A DNA stretch of 64,000 bases. Source: Thiobacillus sp. (lineage in GTDB: Bacteria; Pseudomonadota; Gammaproteobacteria; Burkholderiales; Thiobacillaceae). Shown one piece after another: positions 28,179 to 38,107 of this stretch. Both the position numbers and the translations under genes were made by a program. Below the pieces are notes generated by a model, which saw only the letters and a program-made list of their open reading frames with translations, searched no databases and was not told the origin of the DNA. The stretch spans positions 1 to 64,000 of the forward strand of contig JAUYCF010000076.1 in the NCBI GenBank assembly GCA_030692355.1. Direction: 5' to 3'. The stretch's first letter is position 1. Each line of letters begins with the position of its first letter.

Positions 28179-30158
28179 TCAGGCCCCCTGCGCCGCGAGG
28201 TTCTTCGGCACTTCGCTGCGCCGCAACGCGATGCGGTAGCGCTTGTCGAAGGCCGCCATGAACCCGCCCACCACCATGAACAGGGTGCCGAGCCAGAGCC
28301 AGTTGATGAAGGGCTTGTAGAACAGGCGCACGGTCCAGGTGTCGCCCTGGTCGTCGAGCAACTCGCCCATGGCGACGTAGATGTCGCGGAAGAAATTGGG
28401 ATGCACCGAAGCCTCGGTCATCCCCATGCCGGCGGCGTTGTAGGTGCGCTTCTCAGGGTGCAGCGTGGCCACAGCCTTGCCGTTCCGGCTGACCTCCACC
28501 GTGCCGCGAGCGGCCCGGTAGTTGGGGCCTTCGTACATGGTGGTGCCGCGGAAGGTGAAGGTGTAGCCGGCGAGCTCGGCATAGCTTCCCACCTCCATGC
28601 GCACATCGCGCTCGCTCGAGTAGTTGGCGACCACGGCGATGCCGGCGATGCCGACGGCCATGCCGAAGTGCGCCAGCTGCATGCCCCAGAAACCGCGCGG
28701 CAGCGCCGCCAGTTTCTGCAGCAGGCCGCCCTGGCCATGTTTGAGCCGGTCGATGAATGCCGCGGCCACCGCCAGGGTGATCCAGGCGGCGAGGAAGAAG
28801 CCCAGGCTCGCCCAGGCATTGAAGCCGTCCTGCGTCAGCGGCAGCAGCAGGCCGGTGGCGAGCGCCACGACGAGCGCCCATTTCAGGCGGGTAACCATGT
28901 CCGGAAGGCTGGCTTCCTTCCAGCGCGCCAGCGGACCCACGCCCATGAGGAACAGCGCCGGCGCCATCAGCGGCACGAACACCGCGTTGAAATAGGGCGG
29001 GCCGACGGAGATCTTGCCCAGCCCCATGGCGTCCATGAACAGCGGGTACAGGGTGCCAAGCAGCACCGAGCCCAGGGCCGCGATCAGGATCACGTTATTG
29101 GCGAGCAGAAGCGACTCGCGCGAGAACCAGGTGAAGCCGCTGCCGGTGACCATCTTCGGCGCACGCCAGGCGTACAGCACCAGCGAGCCGCCGATCACCA
29201 CCGCGAGGAAGCCGAGGATGAAGGCGCCGCGCGCCGGGTCGGTGGCGAAGGCATGCACCGAGGACAGCACGCCGGAGCGCACCAGGAAGGTGCCGAGCAG
29301 CGACAGCGAGAAGGCGACCAGCGCCAGCAGCACGGTCCAGGCCTTGAACGCGCCGCGCTTCTCGGTGACCGCGAGCGAATGCATCAGGGCGGTGCCGGCG
29401 ATCCACGGCATGAACGAGGCGTTCTCGGTGGGATCCCAGAACCACCAGCCGCCCCAGCCCAGCTCGCGATAGGCCCACCAGCTGCCGAGCACGATGCCGA
29501 GGGTGAGGAAGGCCCACGCCACCGTGGTCCACGGCCGCGACCAGCGCGCCCAGGCGACGTCCATCTTGCCCGAAAGCAGCGCGGCGATGGCGAAGGCGAA
29601 GGCCACCGCGAAGCCGACGTAGCCCATGTACAGCATCGGCGGGTGGATGATCATGCCCCAGTCCTGCAACAGCGGATTCAAGTCGTTGCCGTCCATGGCG
29701 GCGGGCAGCAAGCGCTCGAACGGGTTGGAGGTAGTGAGCAGGAAGGCGAGGAAGCCGACCGAGATCAGCCCCATGACGCCAAGCACGCGCGCCGCCATGT
29801 CTTCCGGCAGGTGGCGCGAAAACACCGAGACCGCGGCGCTCCAGAAGGCGAGAATCAGTACCCACATCAGCAGCGAGCCTTCATGCGAGCCCCAGGTGGC
29901 GGTGAAGCGATAGAGCTCGGGCAACTGCGAAAACGAGTTGCGCGCCACGTTCAACACCGAGAAGTCGTTGGCGAGGAAGGACCAGGCGAGACAGATGAAC
30001 GCAATCAGCGCGAACAGGAGCTGCCCCTGCGCGGCGGGCCGCGCCACCGCCATCAGCGTGAGGTTGCCGCGCTGCGCGCCGTAGAGCGGCAGGATGGCCT
30101 GGATCAACGCCAGCAGCAGCGCGACAATCAGGGCGAAATGACCGAGTTCCGGGATCAT
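28179..30158 (-). CDS. ccmF: Heme lyase CcmF
   Basis: 659 aa polytopic; WGGWWFWDPTENASFMPWIAGTALMHSLAV. Confidence 0.98.
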   Translation of the reverse strand: MIPELGHFALIVALLLALIQAILPLYGAQRGNLTLMAVARPAAQGQLLFALIAFICLAWSFLANDFSVLNVARNSFSQLPELYRFTATWGSHEGSLLMWVLILAFWSAAVSVFSRHLPEDMAARVLGVMGLISVGFLAFLLTTSNPFERLLPAAMDGNDLNPLLQDWGMIIHPPMLYMGYVGFAVAFAFAIAALLSGKMDVAWARWSRPWTTVAWAFLTLGIVLGSWWAYRELGWGGWWFWDPTENASFMPWIAGTALMHSLAVTEKRGAFKAWTVLLALVAFSLSLLGTFLVRSGVLSSVHAFATDPARGAFILGFLAVVIGGSLVLYAWRAPKMVTGSGFTWFSRESLLLANNVILIAALGSVLLGTLYPLFMDAMGLGKISVGPPYFNAVFVPLMAPALFLMGVGPLARWKEASLPDMVTRLKWALVVALATGLLLPLTQDGFNAWASLGFFLAAWITLAVAAAFIDRLKHGQGGLLQKLAALPRGFWGMQLAHFGMAVGIAGIAVVANYSSERDVRMEVGSYAELAGYTFTFRGTTMYEGPNYRAARGTVEVSRNGKAVATLHPEKRTYNAAGMGMTEASVHPNFFRDIYVAMGELLDDQGDTWTVRLFYKPFINWLWLGTLFMVVGGFMAAFDKRYRIALRRSEVPKNLAAQGA

Positions 30159-30171
30159 GCTTTTTTCCTTT

Positions 30172-30199
30172 TTACTACCTGAAAATTACTGCCTGAAAA
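30172..30199. repeat. 14-bp near-perfect tandem duplication between ccmE and ccmF
   Basis: ttactacctgaaaa followed directly by ttactgcctgaaaa, one mismatch. Confidence 0.9.
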
Positions 30200-30286
30200 G
30201 TTGGCTCGCGCCGTGCTCGTTGACCGCGGGTCGGCAACACTTTGCCGGCCATTGCCCTGAGAATGGTTCAATCGCCCGAATCAAAA

Positions 30287-30739
30287 TTACTCCGCCACCG
30301 TCTGCTGCGCCTTCTGCGCCTGCTCGATCGCGCTGGCGGCTTCCGGCGGCATGTAGTTCTCGTCGTGCTTGGCCAGCACCTGGGTGGCTGCAAACAGGCC
30401 GTCGGCGCCCAGCCTGCCTTCAGCAACGACCCCCTTACCTTCCTTGAACAGGTCGGGCAGGATGCCGGTGTAGATCACCGGCATCGTCTTGGCGGTATCG
30501 GTGACCGCGAAACGCGTGGTGAGCCCGTCCGCCTCGCGCCGGATGCTCCCTTCCTCGACCAGGCCGCCGATGCGGAAGGCGCGGCTGGTCGGCGCCTCCC
30601 CGTTGGCGACCTGGGTGGGCGAGAAAAAGAACACCAGATTGCTGTTGAAGGCATTGAGCACCAGCGCGACCGCCACCCCAAGGGTGGCGACGACCAGGAC
30701 GATCAGGGCGAGTTTTCTGTGACGTGGTTTCATTGCCAT
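30287..30739 (-). CDS. ccmE: Heme chaperone CcmE
   Basis: [32 protein letters not shown]...[13 protein letters not shown] (heme-binding HDENY). Confidence 0.97.
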   Translation of the reverse strand: MAMKPRHRKLALIVLVVATLGVAVALVLNAFNSNLVFFFSPTQVANGEAPTSRAFRIGGLVEEGSIRREADGLTTRFAVTDTAKTMPVIYTGILPDLFKEGKGVVAEGRLGADGLFAATQVLAKHDENYMPPEAASAIEQAQKAQQTVAE

Positions 30740-30758
30740 GCTGTTTCCAGATGATGGA

Positions 30759-30932
30759 TTATTGGGTATCCCATGATTTCATGCGCTTGAGCCGGCGCCA
30801 GACCTGCAGGCGATGGCGGCGCAGCAGCCCGACTTCAGCCGCGATACAGAGCAGCGTCATGCCGAACGACCCCCAGACATAGAGACCGTAGCCGCCCATG
30901 GCCCAGAAGGCCTGCCAGCTTTCCCAGATCAT
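30759..30932 (-). CDS. ccmD: Heme exporter protein CcmD
   Basis: 57 aa [57 protein letters not shown] between ccmC and ccmE; not a separate entry in the ORF track. Confidence 0.92.
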   Translation of the reverse strand: MIWESWQAFWAMGGYGLYVWGSFGMTLLCIAAEVGLLRRHRLQVWRRLKRMKSWDTQ

Positions 30933-31663
30933 GGCTGTCCCTCCAGTTGGGCGCGCACCCATTCGGTCTGCCGCTCGCGTTCGAGGACCAGCGTACGGGC
31001 ACGCGACAGGGCGACGGCGATGGTATACATCCAGGCGGCGAGCGCCATGATGAGCATGCCCCAGAGCATGGTCTGCGCCATCGAGGGGGCGCGGGTGAGA
31101 CTGACCGAGGAGCCCTGGTGCAGGGTGTTCCACCATGTAACCGAGAAATAGATGATCGGCACGTTGATGACGCCGACCAGATTGAGCAGCGCACCAGCGC
31201 GGTCGGCGCGGCGCGGGTCGTCGATCGCGGCCTGCAGGGCCATGACGCCGACATAGAGGAACAGCAGGATCAGCTCGGAGGTGAGCCGGGCATCCCACAC
31301 CCACCAGGCACCCCACATCGGCTTGCCCCATAACGCGCCGGTCCACAGGGCGACGAAGGTGAACATGGCGCCGGTGGGCGCCAGCGCGCGCGCCATGACG
31401 AACGACAGCCGGGTGTTCCAGGCCAGGCCGATGGCCGACCAGAAGGCCATGACGACGTAGATGAACATCGACATCCAGGCCGCCGGCACATGGATGAATA
31501 TGATGCGATAGCCCTCGCCCTGCTGGAAGTCGGTGGGCGCCACGAAGAAACCGATATAGAGGCCAACAACCGTCAGGATGAATGCCAGGGCCGCAAACCA
31601 CGGGATCAGTTTCCCGGCCAGAGGATAAAAGGTCGACGGCGAAGCGTAATGGTACAAATTCAA
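30929..31663 (-). CDS. ccmC: Heme exporter protein CcmC
   Basis: IHVPAAWMSMFIYVVMAFWSAIGLAW...WGKPMWGAWWVWDARLTSELILLFLY tryptophan-rich motif. Confidence 0.98.
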   Translation of the reverse strand: MNLYHYASPSTFYPLAGKLIPWFAALAFILTVVGLYIGFFVAPTDFQQGEGYRIIFIHVPAAWMSMFIYVVMAFWSAIGLAWNTRLSFVMARALAPTGAMFTFVALWTGALWGKPMWGAWWVWDARLTSELILLFLYVGVMALQAAIDDPRRADRAGALLNLVGVINVPIIYFSVTWWNTLHQGSSVSLTRAPSMAQTMLWGMLIMALAAWMYTIAVALSRARTLVLERERQTEWVRAQLEGQP

Positions 31664-31667
31664 GTGC

Positions 31668-32336
31668 TTACTCCACAGAAACTTTAAGGGCCATTGCGCT
31701 CACCCACGGCGCCAGCAACAGCGACATCATCAAAAACGCCCCCAGCAGCGAAAGATGCGCTTCCGAACCGGTGCCGGAGAGCACGCCCTCCACCGCGCCG
31801 GCGCCGAAAATCAGGGCTGGCACATAAAGCGGCATGATCAGCAGGGTGACCAGCGCACCGCCGCCACGCAAGCCCAGTGTCAACGCGGCGCCAATGCTGC
31901 CGAGCAGGGACAGGATGGGCGTGCCGATGGCCAGCGACAGGACGAGCATCCACAGCGCCTCGGCCGGCAGATTGAACTGGATCCCCAGCAGCGGCGCGAT
32001 CAGCAGCAGCGGAATCCCGTTGATGATCCAGTGCGCGATCGCCTTTCCCAAGGTCAGCAGTGCAATAGGACTGGGCGACATCAGCATTTGTTCCAGGGTT
32101 CCGTCGCGATAATCGTCGGCGAACAGCCGATCCAGCGACAGCAACGACGCCAGCAGCGCCGCCACCCACACCACCCCCGGCCCGATGGTGCGCAGCATGC
32201 TCGGCTCCGGCCCGATGCCGAGCGGAAACATGCTCACCACCATGACGAAGAAGAATTGCGCGGTCAGCCAGTCGCCACGGCGCCGCGCCGCCAGCAACAC
32301 ATCGCGGCGAATGACAGTGAACAGGAATTTCAGCAT
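31668..32336 (-). CDS. ccmB: Heme exporter protein CcmB
   Basis: MLKFLFTVIRRDVLLAARRRGDWLTAQFFFVMVVSMFPLGIGPEP, polytopic. Confidence 0.96.
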   Translation of the reverse strand: MLKFLFTVIRRDVLLAARRRGDWLTAQFFFVMVVSMFPLGIGPEPSMLRTIGPGVVWVAALLASLLSLDRLFADDYRDGTLEQMLMSPSPIALLTLGKAIAHWIINGIPLLLIAPLLGIQFNLPAEALWMLVLSLAIGTPILSLLGSIGAALTLGLRGGGALVTLLIMPLYVPALIFGAGAVEGVLSGTGSEAHLSLLGAFLMMSLLLAPWVSAMALKVSVE

Positions 32337-32378
32337 CGTGGCCCATGCGCGAACACGCTCCACCCGCAAGGGGTAGGC

Positions 32379-32471
32379 CGTGGTTGTCCCCGCGAGGGGG
32401 AGGCCGTGAATGTAAAGCTGCTAAAGCAGCAACATTCACGCACTAAAGCCGCTGAAGCGTCAACAACCACG
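32379..32471. repeat. Nested palindromic element between ccmB and ccmA
   Basis: Outer arms cgtggttgt (32379-32387)/acaaccacg (32463-32471); inner arms cgtgaatgt (32405-32413)/acattcacg (32432-32440); innermost gctgc-taaa-gcagc (32417-32430). Confidence 0.85.
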
Positions 32472-32472
32472 C

Positions 32473-33105
32473 TCATTCGCCGACCGAGAGGGTTTTGGGG
32501 GTCAGGCCATCGAGTACCAGCGGCTGATGGGTGGTCATGATCGCCAGGCCACCCGCCACGACGTGATCGCGGATCATCCGCTCCACCATCGCGACCCCCT
32601 CGACGTCGAGCCCGGTCAGCGGTTCGTCGAGAATCCACAGCAGCGCGCCGGCCGTCATCAGCCCCGCCAGCGCAACGCGCCGGCGCTGGCCGAAAGACAG
32701 CACGCGGGCAGGGAAATCCATGCAACGCGACAGGCCCACCCGCTCCAGCGCAGCGGTCGCGGTTCCGGCATCTAGTTCGCGGCCGTTCAGTGCCGCCGCG
32801 ATCCGCAGATTCTCCATCGGGGTGAGGTCGTCCTTGATGCCGTTGGCATGGCCGAGATAGGCCATCTCCCGCCCATATTGTTCGTGCGCCTTGCCTAGGG
32901 GGTCGCCACGCCAGCGCACAACGCCGGCGGCGGGCGCGGACAGGCCGCAGAGGATGCGCAGCAGGCTGGTCTTGCCGCGACCATTGCCCCCCACCACCAA
33001 TAAAGCCTCGCCACGCCCCAACTCGAAACCCAGGTTCCTGAACAGCAGGCGCTCGCCGCGTTCGCAGGCCAGTCCATTGGCAGAAAGCATACTTGGCATC
33101 ATCAA
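32473..33105 (-). CDS. ccmA: Heme exporter ATP-binding protein CcmA
   Basis: Walker A VVGGNGRGKTSLLRILCGL; LSFGQRRRVALAGLM; Walker B LLWILDEPLTGLD. Confidence 0.97.
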   Translation of the reverse strand: MMMPSMLSANGLACERGERLLFRNLGFELGRGEALLVVGGNGRGKTSLLRILCGLSAPAAGVVRWRGDPLGKAHEQYGREMAYLGHANGIKDDLTPMENLRIAAALNGRELDAGTATAALERVGLSRCMDFPARVLSFGQRRRVALAGLMTAGALLWILDEPLTGLDVEGVAMVERMIRDHVVAGGLAIMTTHQPLVLDGLTPKTLSVGE

Positions 33106-33228
33106 TCGTGGGATACATCGTGGAATATCGGCGCAGAGCTTATCTTAAATATGCGACGTTTAACACTCGATGGCTTCAATCTCCATGTGTAAAAGTGCAG
33201 AATCGACGAGCCCCGGAGGGTTGCTGCA

Positions 33229-34005
33229 TCAACCCGCGATGCGGATCACGCGGTCGCCATTCGGCTGGGCCGGACCGATGAGACTCAAAAGCCCATCCAG
33301 TTCCGCCCGGCTATCCGGGGCGGCACGGGCCACACCGTTGAAAACCGTGCCGCGCCGGCGATCCCAACTGCCCAAACCCTGCAGGAACAGAGGCCCCGAT
33401 TCGGTCGACAGTTTGAATTTCAGGCCGCTTTCCATACCTTCCACGTCCGCGCGGTAGCTGCCGAGTCGTGGCCGCACCCGGCCCGAAACGGCATCCAGCC
33501 AGCGGAGGGTGGCATCGCCTTCGGTGCCGCTCCGGCTGAAGGCGATGTGGTCGGCTTTCAAAACCAGTCGACCGCCCGGTTGCCACAAACCGAGGTCGGG
33601 TGACAGTTGTTCCAGCCATTTTGCCGGCAGTTCGACCTGAGTTTCCAGCAGTTCCCCGCTGTTCGCGCCTGCGCGCAACACGCCCCGCGCATCGATGCCC
33701 GCACCCGTCAGTTGCAGCCGGTAGCCGATGCGGCCGGCGAAGAGATCGAGCGGGCGCAACTGCCAGCGAATGCGGCCCAGTTGCATATCGGGTGACGCCG
33801 CAGCCTTCACCCGAATCCCCGCGGCCTGGCCGCGCCACACGCTTCCTTCGGCCCGATCGAGCGACACCGCCTGCCGGGTGAAGTGCGGCAGTGCCCACGC
33901 CAGCAGACTGGCCGGCGCCCACGCCAGCAGCAGCGCCAGGTACACCAGCGCAGCCAGCAGGTAATGCGGCCCGCGCAAACGGAAGGGCGCGCGATCCGCC
34001 ATCAT
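33229..34005 (-). CDS. gspN: Type II secretion system protein N
   Basis: Single N-terminal TM, LDRAEGSVWRGQAAGIRV...GRIRWQLRPLDLFAGRIGYRLQL; last gene of the gsp run. Confidence 0.88.
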   Translation of the reverse strand: MMADRAPFRLRGPHYLLAALVYLALLLAWAPASLLAWALPHFTRQAVSLDRAEGSVWRGQAAGIRVKAAASPDMQLGRIRWQLRPLDLFAGRIGYRLQLTGAGIDARGVLRAGANSGELLETQVELPAKWLEQLSPDLGLWQPGGRLVLKADHIAFSRSGTEGDATLRWLDAVSGRVRPRLGSYRADVEGMESGLKFKLSTESGPLFLQGLGSWDRRRGTVFNGVARAAPDSRAELDGLLSLIGPAQPNGDRVIRIAG

Positions 34006-34490
34006 TCGCCCACCAGCACGGCGTCGACACTGACCATGCCGGCGGCGGCAGTCGCCTCGATGCGGGCCGATTCCACCCGCACCCCGTGGCTCGCCTGCAA
34101 CTCGCCGATCCAGGCGATCCACGCGTCGAACGCCACCTGCGGCAACAGCACCCGGACGTGGCCGGCATCCTGCGGCGTGATCGATTCGATACGCTCGCGC
34201 AGGCCCGTGGCCAGCGCGCGCTGCTCGACTGCGTGTGCGAGGCTGCCCATCTCCCGGATCGCCGCGGGCTGCGCCTTGAGGCGGGCGACTTCCTGCGCGT
34301 CCTGCTGCAACTGCCGGGCCTGGGCGCGCAGTTGCGGCAGCGCCTGCTGCAGCAGCGCCACGTCGCGCTGCATCGGCAGCCAGACGTAGGCAAACCCCAG
34401 GGCCAGCACCAGCAGCGCCGAGCCGCCGGCGAGGACGAAGCGTTCGCGCGGCACGCGCGTGCGCCAGAATTGAACCAGCAGGTCTTTCAT
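34002..34490 (-). CDS. gspM: Type II secretion system protein M
   Basis: 162 aa, N-terminal TM, between gspL and gspN. Confidence 0.88.
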   Translation of the reverse strand: MKDLLVQFWRTRVPRERFVLAGGSALLVLALGFAYVWLPMQRDVALLQQALPQLRAQARQLQQDAQEVARLKAQPAAIREMGSLAHAVEQRALATGLRERIESITPQDAGHVRVLLPQVAFDAWIAWIGELQASHGVRVESARIEATAAAGMVSVDAVLVGE

Positions 34491-35722
34491 GGCGTATTCC
34501 CCGTAATCGTGAAACGCGCCAGCGATTGCGGCGCCGTGCCGCTGACGCTTTGCAGCTGGCAGGCCAGGCCGGCGTCGGTCAGGCGCTTCAACAAGTTCTC
34601 GGCCGCCGCCTGGTCGGTCACCGTCACTTCCAGGCCGAGCTGGCTGGCTTCGTAGCGGATCGCGCGCAGGCCGCGGCTATCGGCGTCGAGCGCAGGCGCC
34701 ACGCGCGACAGCAAGGGCATAAAATCAGACGGCGACATTTGGCCCGCCGTGCCGCGCAGTTCGGCCAGATTGCGCTGCATCTGGAGCGGCGCGTCGACGA
34801 TCACGCGCGCGTCGGGGAAGGCCTCGCGGAAGCGCTCTTCCATCGCCGCCTGCAGGTGTTGCTTTTCACGGCTCAACAGCCACCACTCGGTCGCCGTCGC
34901 CCCGACCTGCAGCAAGGCGATCAGCCCGGCCAGAATCAGCGGCAGCCGCAAATTGGGCCACCCGCTCCCCGTACCCGATGATGCGAATGCGCCCTGCAGC
35001 AGATCGATGCCGCCATGGGCGGCGTCCGGATGCTGCAAGGGCATCCATCCCACCCCCACCTCGACCGCCACGCCCAGCACATGGCTCCAGGCTTCGACAT
35101 CGGGCGGCGGCGCGCCTTCGCGCAGACGCAACAGCAGGTGATGCGGCAAGGCTGCCGCCGCACGCGCTTCCGCCACGCTCAGCACGAGTGCGGTGGGCGG
35201 CTGCGTGGGCGTGCCGCCGTCCAGGCTCATGCCCGCATGCTCGCCGCTGCGCAGGAAGCCGCCACGGCCCCCCCACACCATCACCCAGCCATCGGCCGGC
35301 AACGCCGGCAGCAGGGTTTCCGGCCAGGCGCTACGCGGCCGCAGGCCGGCTCCGTCCAAACGCGCCCGCACCCGCGCCAGCCAGGCCTTGTCGACCACCG
35401 CCAGCGCAGTCTGGCCGTCGCCCAGCGTGGGGCCGGCGGCCACATGCACCGTGTCGGGTTCGGCCACCAGCCGGTCTTCGATCGCGTACGCCAGCAACTG
35501 CCGCATTTTCCGCTTGCTGCCGCGCGGCAGGGTGGCGCGGGTCAGCAGCACCGCCTCCGCCGGAATCACCAGTTCGCAGGCCTCGGCGCGCGGCAGGTCG
35601 GCGAGCGTGGCGCTGCCGGCATCGAGCCGCTCGCCGCGCGTACCAAGACGGCACCAGGGCAATGAAGCGTCCGGCTCGGTGTCGGGCCAGGAAGAAGGGA
35701 TATGGATGCGCAGCAGGCTCAT
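34487..35722 (-). CDS. gspL: Type II secretion system protein L
   Basis: SLLRIHIPSSWPDTEPDASLPWCRLG...RKMRQLLAYAIEDRLVAEPDTVHVA. Confidence 0.93.
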   Translation of the reverse strand: MSLLRIHIPSSWPDTEPDASLPWCRLGTRGERLDAGSATLADLPRAEACELVIPAEAVLLTRATLPRGSKRKMRQLLAYAIEDRLVAEPDTVHVAAGPTLGDGQTALAVVDKAWLARVRARLDGAGLRPRSAWPETLLPALPADGWVMVWGGRGGFLRSGEHAGMSLDGGTPTQPPTALVLSVAEARAAAALPHHLLLRLREGAPPPDVEAWSHVLGVAVEVGVGWMPLQHPDAAHGGIDLLQGAFASSGTGSGWPNLRLPLILAGLIALLQVGATATEWWLLSREKQHLQAAMEERFREAFPDARVIVDAPLQMQRNLAELRGTAGQMSPSDFMPLLSRVAPALDADSRGLRAIRYEASQLGLEVTVTDQAAAENLLKRLTDAGLACQLQSVSGTAPQSLARFTITGNTP

Positions 35723-35740
35723 GGTCAGGATTCGATTGGA

Positions 35741-36655
35741 TCAGATATTCTTTTGCCACACCAGCTTCGGCCAGGCGGTCGTTTCACGTTCCAGCAGGGC
35801 CTGGCAGCCGACTTTCGCACGGCCGAAGCGGGCATGGCCGGTAACCAGGAAATAGCGGCTGCCGACACTCAGCAGGGTCTCGTTGACCTGCGTCACCGTC
35901 TTCGGCAGCCGCGCGCGGAAGTCGGCGATGTCCTTGAAATGCTGCGCCTTGCGCGCCGTCACCAGCGCCTGCGCCTGGTCGAGCGGCAGGTCGGCGATCG
36001 CCGCCGCCAGCACTTCCGCCGGCGCGGTATTGACGTTGACCGGCGTCGCCTGCGGCAGCGCCGTCACGAAGGGGCGCAGGCGCTCCACCGCCACCGCGTC
36101 GAAGCCCTTGATGCGGTACAGGCTGTCCACCGTCGTCAGGGCCCGGTTGCCGGCGCGGTAAGGCGGATCAAGCGCCAGATAATCCATGTCCTCGGCGCCG
36201 CCCGGATGCGTCACCACGGCATCGGGGTCGATCCAGTCGACCACGGCGGCAGCATGCCCGGGCGGCAATTGCAGCAGCTCCAGCAGCTTGCTAAAAACCG
36301 CGAGATCGGTCGCGCTGACCTTGCCCCCGCGCACCAGGCTGTTGAGGTTGAACAGCCCCTGCTGGTCGGTCAGTTCGCCGGCCAGCTCGCCCCCCTCCAC
36401 CGGCAGCGGCGCCAGCGCCTGCGCCCAGCCCTCGTCCAGATGGTCGACGCTGCTGCCGTGCGCGTCTTGCGCCAGCGTCGAGCGCGCCCACTGCAGCGCT
36501 GCCAGCACCACCACCCTGCTTTGCGCCTGTTCATTGAGGTTTTCCACCTGGCGCACCCACAACTGCTGCTGCCACGCCATGAACGACGCGGCGCTCGCCA
36601 CCAGCGCGACGACCAGGATGGCCGTGATGACGGCCATGCCGCGCTGGCGCCTCAT
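35741..36655 (-). CDS. gspK: Type II secretion system minor pseudopilin GspK
   Basis: MRRQRGMAVITAILVVALVASAASFMAWQQQLWVRQVENL...NVNTAPAEVLAA. True start is inside the longer 35741-37255 ORF. Confidence 0.94.
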   Translation of the reverse strand: MRRQRGMAVITAILVVALVASAASFMAWQQQLWVRQVENLNEQAQSRVVVLAALQWARSTLAQDAHGSSVDHLDEGWAQALAPLPVEGGELAGELTDQQGLFNLNSLVRGGKVSATDLAVFSKLLELLQLPPGHAAAVVDWIDPDAVVTHPGGAEDMDYLALDPPYRAGNRALTTVDSLYRIKGFDAVAVERLRPFVTALPQATPVNVNTAPAEVLAAAIADLPLDQAQALVTARKAQHFKDIADFRARLPKTVTQVNETLLSVGSRYFLVTGHARFGRAKVGCQALLERETTAWPKLVWQKNI

Positions 36656-37242
36656 GGCAGGGCAAACACCCGCGTCACGGCGACGCCGCCGTCGAGTTCG
36701 AGCACCACCTCCAGCGCCGCCGGCAGCGCCGCCATCCCGGGCAGCGGCCAGCGCGGCTGCCAGTTGCCGCTGCCGTCGAGGTAGCGCAACTCGAAGCGGT
36801 TCACCCGCTCCAGCAATGCATGCACCACGGGCTCGGTGAGCGGCGCCCGGTCCAGCACCGGCCACACCAGTTGCTCGAGCGTGCCGTTGTTGAGCCGGTA
36901 GCCATGACGCTGAACATCCGCCAGCACGCCGGTCTGCCACGCCATGCCCATGCGGCTGAAACTCAGCTGCGCGTCGTTGGCACCAAGGGCCTGCGGGTTG
37001 CCCGCCAGCGCCGGCAGCGGCAGGTCGCCGCTGTCGCGCACCGGCCGGTCCACCGCCATGCTCATGTCCTGCTCCAGTTGCGCCAGCGTCAGCGCAATGT
37101 CGCGCCAGCGCCGGTTGTCCTCGGTGAGATGCTCGCGCGTCTGCAGAACCGCGTTCAGCCCGCGGTAGGCCAGCACCGACATCAGCGCGAAGATCGTCAG
37201 CGCCACCAGCATTTCCACCAGGGTGAAGCCGCGCTGCCTCAT
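36652..37242 (-). CDS. gspJ: Type II secretion system minor pseudopilin GspJ
   Basis: MRQRGFTLVEMLVALTIFALMSVLAYRGL. Confidence 0.95.
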   Translation of the reverse strand: MRQRGFTLVEMLVALTIFALMSVLAYRGLNAVLQTREHLTEDNRRWRDIALTLAQLEQDMSMAVDRPVRDSGDLPLPALAGNPQALGANDAQLSFSRMGMAWQTGVLADVQRHGYRLNNGTLEQLVWPVLDRAPLTEPVVHALLERVNRFELRYLDGSGNWQPRWPLPGMAALPAALEVVLELDGGVAVTRVFALP

Positions 37243-37619
37243 TTGCTCTCGGCACGCGCCAGATAGCCGGTCAGCCGTGCCAGTGCATGCTCGTCGCCCC
37301 CCGCCGCGCCAACACGGATTTCAACGCGGCGGAACGCCCGGTTGGGGGTGGCGCTGACGGTTTCGTGCCACGTCAATTTCAATCCCGCCTGCTCCACCTC
37401 GCCTTCGCGGGTGCCGGCATCGGGCCAGGCGCGCCGCGCCTGCAGTTCGGCCAGACGGTTTTGCGCCACCCAGCTGGCCAGCAGGCGTTGCCGCAGCTCG
37501 ACCGAGCTGTCGGCCATCATCGCCGACGCGCGACTGGCGGCGGCCAGCGCGATCGCCAGAATCGCCAGCGCCACCAGCACCTCGATCAGGGTGAAGCCGC
37601 GCGTCGACTGCCTGCTCAT
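37239..37619 (-). CDS. gspI: Type II secretion system minor pseudopilin GspI
   Basis: RGFTLIEVLVALAILAIALAAASRASAMMADSS...QNRLAELQARRAWP. Confidence 0.95.
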   Translation of the reverse strand: MSRQSTRGFTLIEVLVALAILAIALAAASRASAMMADSSVELRQRLLASWVAQNRLAELQARRAWPDAGTREGEVEQAGLKLTWHETVSATPNRAFRRVEIRVGAAGGDEHALARLTGYLARAESK

Positions 37620-38107
37620 TCGGCCATATCCCGCTGCGTCTCGACGCGTACCCGGCCCAGGCTGTCACCACGGATGCGCGCGCGCGCCGCGTTGAGCGCC
37701 AGGTCGGCGGTGAATGGCGCGCTGCTGCCGGACGGCAGGAACAGCAGGCGCTCGCCCGCCTCCAGACTGGCCTGATTCACCCGCAGTGCCAGCAGACGCA
37801 CGCCGCTCGCCAGGCTGCGGTCCTTCAGCAGATCGTCGCCGCTGCGCGGCACCCATTGCCTGTCCTCGTTCAACGCCCAGAAACGATAGCCCCCCTGCTC
37901 CACCGTAAACGCAATCGGCTCGCCCGATACCACCGCCTGGTCGCGCGTCTGTTCCAGCAGCAGCGCCAGCCGCTGCACCTCGTTCGCCAGCACGCGGTCG
38001 TCGTCCGGCATCAGGCGCACGCCCACCAATCCAACCATGATGCCGATGATCACCAGCACCACCAGAACCTCGATCAGGGTGAAGCCGCGCTGGCTTACAG
38101 CTCCCAC
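37616..38107 (-). CDS. gspH: Type II secretion system minor pseudopilin GspH
   Basis: QRGFTLIEVLVVLVIIGIMVGLVGVRLMPDDDRVLANEVQRLALLLEQTRDQAVVSG. Confidence 0.95.
   Translation of the reverse strand: MGAVSQRGFTLIEVLVVLVIIGIMVGLVGVRLMPDDDRVLANEVQRLALLLEQTRDQAVVSGEPIAFTVEQGGYRFWALNEDRQWVPRSGDDLLKDRSLASGVRLLALRVNQASLEAGERLLFLPSGSSAPFTADLALNAARARIRGDSLGRVRVETQRDMAE

Noticed and set aside
27723-30182. 819-aa plus-strand ORF opposite ccmG/ccmF
   Set aside because: Antisense artefact; the composition (H/Q/R/E-rich) mirrors the codon structure of the ccm genes.
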